From: Stenotrophomonas sp. | GTDB taxonomy: Bacteria; Pseudomonadota; Gammaproteobacteria; Xanthomonadales; Xanthomonadaceae | DNA: 10,142 nt | NCBI GenBank assembly: GCA_003484865.1 | Contig: DMZT01000214.1 | Coordinates: 281 to 10,422 of the forward strand | Reading direction: 5' to 3' | Shown here: in pieces, positions 7,650 through 10,142 of the stretch | Layout of the letters: the number at the start of each line of letters is the position of its first letter | How positions within the stretch are numbered: the stretch's first letter is position 1 | Made by a program: the position numbers and the translations under genes | Notes under the pieces: model-generated | What the model saw: the letters and a program-made list of their open reading frames with translations, nothing else | What the model was told of the DNA's origin: nothing | Databases searched by the model: none

Positions 7650-7679
7650 TTGGTCACCCCGCGCCGCGGGGACTACAAT
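7650..7679 (+). promoter_or_regulatory. Probable glyA promoter with an inverted repeat in its spacer
   Basis: TTGGTC (7650-7655) and TACAAT (7674-7679) are separated by 18 bases and lie 44-73 bases before the glyA ATG. This is a good sigma-70-type pair. The spacer itself is a perfect 15-base inverted repeat, CCCCGCG-C-CGCGGGG (7657-7671), so a bound protein would lie between the two promoter elements. The start of transcription would be near 7686. Confidence 0.6.
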
Positions 7680-7722
7680 CCAGAGCTCGCGCTGTACCCC
7701 CTCTGCCTGCCTGGAGTAACCG

Positions 7723-8976
7723 ATGTTCCCGCGTGACGTCCGCATCGAAACCTACGATCCCGAACTGGCCAAGGCCATCGCCGCCGAAACCCAGCGCCAG
7801 GAAGACCACGTCGAGCTGATCGCCAGCGAGAACTACACCAGCCCGGCGGTGATGGAAGCCCAGGGCAGCCAGCTGACCAACAAGTACGCCGAGGGCTACC
7901 CGGGCAAGCGTTACTACGGTGGCTGCGAGTACGTGGACATCGCCGAACAGCTGGCCATCGACCGCCTCAAGCAGCTGTTCGATGCCGACTACGCCAACGT
8001 GCAGCCGCACAGCGGCTCGCAGGCCAACCAGGCCGTGTACTTCGCGCTGCTGCAGCCGGGCGACACCATCCTGGGCATGAGCCTGGCCCATGGTGGCCAC
8101 CTGACCCACGGTGCCAAGGTCAATGCCTCGGGCAAGCTGTTCAACGCCGTCCAGTACGGTGTCGACGAAGCCGGCCTGATCGACTATGACGAGGTCGAGC
8201 GTCTGGCCCTGGAGCACAAGCCGAAGATGGTCGTCGCCGGTTTCTCGGCGTACTCGCAGGTGGTGGACTGGGCGCGCTTCCGCGCCATCGCCGACAAGGT
8301 CGGTGCCTACCTGTTCGTGGACATGGCGCACGTGGCGGGTCTGGTTGCCGCTGGCGTCTACCCGAGCCCGCTGCCGCACGCCCACGTGGTCACCTCCACC
8401 ACCCACAAGACCCTGCGCGGCCCGCGCGGCGGCATCATCATCGCCAAGGGCGCCAGCGAAGAACTGCAGAAGAAGCTGCAGTCCATCGTGTTCCCGGGCA
8501 TCCAGGGCGGTCCGCTGATGCATGTCATCGCCGGCAAGGCCGTGGCCTTCAAGGAAGCGCTGGAGCCGGGCTTCAAGGCCTACCAGCAGCAGGTGGTCAA
8601 GAACGCCCAGGCGATGGCCAACACGCTGATCGCGCGCGGCTACAAGATCGTTTCCGGCGGCACCCAGAACCACCTGATGCTGGTCGACATGATCGGCAAG
8701 GATGTCTCGGGCAAGGATGCGGAAGCCGCGCTCGGCCTGGCCCACATCACCGTCAACAAGAACTCGGTACCGAACGACCCGCGTTCGCCGTTCGTGACCT
8801 CGGGCCTGCGCCTGGGTACTCCGGCGGTCACCACGCGCGGTTACGTGGAGCAGGACTGCGTGGATCTGGCCAACTGGATCGCCGACGTGCTCGACGCCCC
8901 GGCCGATGAGGCCGTGATCGCCCGCGTCCGCGACGCGGTCAGCGCGCAGTGCCGCAAGTACCCGGTTTACGGCTGA
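7723..8976 (+). CDS. glyA: Serine hydroxymethyltransferase
   Basis: A 417-residue PLP enzyme, exactly the length of E. coli GlyA. It converts serine and tetrahydrofolate to glycine and 5,10-methylene-tetrahydrofolate, the main cytoplasmic source of one-carbon units. Diagnostic motifs are intact: [19 protein letters not shown] and [20 protein letters not shown] near the N-terminus, [32 protein letters not shown], and [16 protein letters not shown] with the PLP-binding lysine at residue 229, the same number as in E. coli. The C-terminal [12 protein letters not shown] is also present. The ATG at 7723 has GGAG seven bases upstream and a promoter about 45-70 bases upstream. No glycine riboswitch fits in the short leader. 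The next gene begins one base after the stop, so the two are almost certainly co-transcribed. Confidence 0.98.
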   Translation: MFPRDVRIETYDPELAKAIAAETQRQEDHVELIASENYTSPAVMEAQGSQLTNKYAEGYPGKRYYGGCEYVDIAEQLAIDRLKQLFDADYANVQPHSGSQANQAVYFALLQPGDTILGMSLAHGGHLTHGAKVNASGKLFNAVQYGVDEAGLIDYDEVERLALEHKPKMVVAGFSAYSQVVDWARFRAIADKVGAYLFVDMAHVAGLVAAGVYPSPLPHAHVVTSTTHKTLRGPRGGIIIAKGASEELQKKLQSIVFPGIQGGPLMHVIAGKAVAFKEALEPGFKAYQQQVVKNAQAMANTLIARGYKIVSGGTQNHLMLVDMIGKDVSGKDAEAALGLAHITVNKNSVPNDPRSPFVTSGLRLGTPAVTTRGYVEQDCVDLANWIADVLDAPADEAVIARVRDAVSAQCRKYPVYG

Positions 8977-8977
8977 T

Positions 8978-9403
8978 ATGGGCGAGGGCCGGCAACGGCG
9001 TACCTACGCCGTGCTGGCCCTTGTCTGCGGCATCGTGGGGATGGCCGGCGGCGGCACGTTCGCCGCCATCGGGGTCTGGGTCGCGTTCCTCGAACCGACC
9101 TATCTTGATCGCGCCTCGCGCCTGTTGATCGGGGGCTGGGGAAGTGCGGGCCTGATCGGGGTATTCGGCTGGCTATGGTTGAGCAGCCGCTATCTTCGAG
9201 CGGGACGCACCGGCCTGCGTGACAGCGGGGCCTGGCCATGGGCTGCATTGGGCCTTGGGGGGATGGCCGCCGTGGCAGTCGTCGGCATGGCGTTCTGGCA
9301 GGCCGCCGCCAGTCCAACGGCGCTGGTCCTGCTGCTGGCGGGGCCGCCGCTGCTGCTGCCGGCGGTCATGCTGGTGCGGCTGCGGCGAACCCAGGGCACC
9401 TGA
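8978..9403 (+). CDS. Unrecognised four-helix inner-membrane protein between glyA and nrdR
   Basis: A 141-residue very hydrophobic protein that I do not recognise. A basic N-terminus (MGEGRQRR) is followed by four likely membrane helices at about residues 10-38, 49-69, 86-107 and 112-133, and a basic tail (RLRRTQGT). Loops are short. The loop between helices 2 and 3 (SSRYLRAGRTGLRDSG) is positively charged, which predicts N-in and C-in with that loop cytoplasmic. Gly/Ala packing motifs are common. The ATG at 8978 is separated by one base from the glyA stop. There is no clear ribosome site, so expression probably depends on translational coupling to glyA. The frame is collinear with its neighbours and the protein has a coherent hydrophobic pattern, which argues for a real gene. 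It may be a lineage-specific membrane protein; no function should be assigned. Confidence 0.65.
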   Translation: MGEGRQRRTYAVLALVCGIVGMAGGGTFAAIGVWVAFLEPTYLDRASRLLIGGWGSAGLIGVFGWLWLSSRYLRAGRTGLRDSGAWPWAALGLGGMAAVAVVGMAFWQAAASPTALVLLLAGPPLLLPAVMLVRLRRTQGT

Positions 9404-9652
9404 CCGGATGCAGGCCCATCGCACACAGCGGCGCATAATGCTTTCGACGGCGCCTTGCCCGCGGCCGTCGCGCGCCTGATGGCAGGCCTGCCGCTGTTCT
9501 CCTGTACGGCGCACCTGCTGTGGTTGCGTCGGCGCGCCACCTAGACAGGGCTGGACTCTCCCCCCGTCCATTTGCTGTAGCCGGTCCCTCTCAGGTACCG
9601 TTGCGACGCTGCCGTGACCGCGGCATGACGTTTTCCCGATGTAAGGCGTTCC
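9404..9652 (+). other. 249-base leader / intergenic region before nrdR
   Basis: No conserved gene is seen here. It contains GCATAAT (9433-9439), a possible -10 without a good -35; a perfect 12-bp palindrome GGCAGGCCTGCC (9481-9492); and an inverted repeat TGGAC/GTCCA (9552-9556 with 9566-9570). A 21-codon reading frame (9479-9544) lacks an obvious ribosome site. The terminator-like hairpin listed separately lies close to the nrdR start. If transcription starts near 9446, nrdR has a leader of about 200 bases. Confidence 0.4.
9606..9634 (+). terminator. Terminator- or attenuator-like hairpin 20 bases before nrdR
   Basis: TGCCG (9610-9614) pairs with CGGCA (9621-9625) around a six-base loop. 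Allowing a small internal loop, ACG (9606-9608) pairs with CGT (9629-9631), and the run TTTT (9631-9634) follows. The stem is weaker than the ettA terminator. It could end the glyA transcript, or attenuate read-through into nrdR, since no room for a promoter remains between it and the start codon. Confidence 0.4.
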
Positions 9653-10142
9653 ATGTACTGTCCGTTCTGCCAGCATGCCGACACCCGTGTGATCGATTCG
9701 CGCGTCTCTGAAGACGGCGCGACGATCCGGCGTCGCCGTGAGTGCGAGGCCTGCAACGAGCGCTTCAGTACCCTGGAAACCATCGAACTGAAACTGCCGG
9801 CGATCGTGAAAAGCGATGGCAGCCGCGAGGCCTTCGATGCCCGCAAGGTCCGCAGTGGTTTCGACCGCGCGCTGCAGAAGCGCCCGGTTCCCGAAGACAA
9901 GATCGAGCTGGCGGTGCGCGCGGTGATGCAGCAGGCGCGTATCTGTGGCGAACGCGAAATCCCCTCGATCAAGGTCGGCGAGTTCGTGATGAACGAGCTG
10001 CGCAAGCTCGATCATGTCGGCTACGTGCGGTTTGCCTCGGTGTACCGCAGCTTCGAAGACGTGGCCGATTTCCGCGAAGAAATCGAGAAGCTCGAACGCG
10101 AGCTGCCCTCCAGCACCGAACAGCTGCAGCTGCTCGGCGATG
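9653..10142 (+). CDS. nrdR: Transcriptional repressor NrdR, 3' truncated by window edge
   Basis: The visible 163 residues are NrdR, the nucleotide-sensing repressor of ribonucleotide reductase genes. The N-terminal zinc ribbon is complete: Cys3-Pro-Phe-Cys6 and Cys31-Glu-Ala-Cys34, with the typical TRVIDSR and [18 protein letters not shown] text between and after them. The ATP-cone domain runs from about residue 48 to 140 ([18 protein letters not shown] through [13 protein letters not shown]). A charged helical tail ([14 protein letters not shown]) follows. The family is usually 150-175 residues, so only a few residues are missing at the right edge. The ATG at 9653 has AAGG six bases upstream. 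Its place behind glyA is conserved in xanthomonads as I know them. NrdR binds ATP/dATP and represses nrd operons when dNTPs are ample; I see no obvious NrdR-box pair in this window. Confidence 0.96.
   Translation, partial: MYCPFCQHADTRVIDSRVSEDGATIRRRRECEACNERFSTLETIELKLPAIVKSDGSREAFDARKVRSGFDRALQKRPVPEDKIELAVRAVMQQARICGEREIPSIKVGEFVMNELRKLDHVGYVRFASVYRSFEDVADFREEIEKLERELPSSTEQLQLLGD

Noticed and set aside
7680..7722. Glycine riboswitch before glyA
   Set aside because: Only about 37 bases lie between the predicted transcription start and the ATG, too short for the aptamer.
7654..8745. 363-codon minus-strand open frame opposite glyA
   Set aside because: Antisense to catalytic glyA sequence and the promoter; shadow composition.
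9479..9544. 21-codon open frame in the nrdR leader as a leader peptide
   Set aside because: No clear ribosome site, no run of regulatory codons and ordinary GC-rich content; kept only as part of the leader observation.

Overview
This GC-rich window (estimated by eye at about 65 % G+C) looks like chromosomal DNA of a gammaproteobacterium of the Xanthomonadaceae, in the Stenotrophomonas/Xanthomonas/Pseudoxanthomonas range. The evidence is the codon use, the protein sequences (BcsC/BcsZ, EttA, GlyA, NrdR) and the order glyA - small membrane protein - nrdR. This placement is inference from family resemblance, not a database search. Coding density is high, and no stretch longer than about 250 bases lacks a gene. 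I saw no tRNA, rRNA, IS element, phage gene or CRISPR array.

Layout. (1) Positions 1-2879, plus strand: the end of a cellulose-synthesis cluster, with the C-terminal half of the outer-membrane exporter BcsC followed by the periplasmic GH8 endoglucanase BcsZ. Together these would pass the glucan chain across the outer membrane and trim or edit it. A perfect 10-bp hairpin then separates bcsZ from the convergent next gene. (2) Positions 2917-6857, minus strand: three genes read leftward. ettA (ABC-F translation factor) comes first and is closed by two tandem hairpins. A small outer-membrane beta-barrel protein follows, behind a leader with AT-rich palindromes, and then an NCS2-family purine permease. 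(3) Positions 7094-7570, plus strand: a small RcnB-like periplasmic protein with a tandem His-Asp-Arg repeat, divergent from ettA across a 236-bp intergenic region. (4) Positions 7723-10142, plus strand: glyA (serine hydroxymethyltransferase) with a recognisable promoter, an unrecognised four-helix membrane protein one base behind it, and nrdR (repressor of ribonucleotide reductase genes), which is cut by the right edge. GlyA supplies one-carbon units for thymidylate and purines and NrdR controls dNTP supply, so this group fits nucleotide metabolism.

Most of the window is conserved housekeeping DNA. I did not find a convincing new multi-gene system. The points most worth a second look are the inverted repeat filling the glyA promoter spacer, the repeated TTGCA palindromes before the outer-membrane protein, the roughly 250-base leader of nrdR with a terminator-like hairpin just before its start codon, the orphan membrane protein between glyA and nrdR, and the Tat/lipoprotein-like signal on BcsZ.
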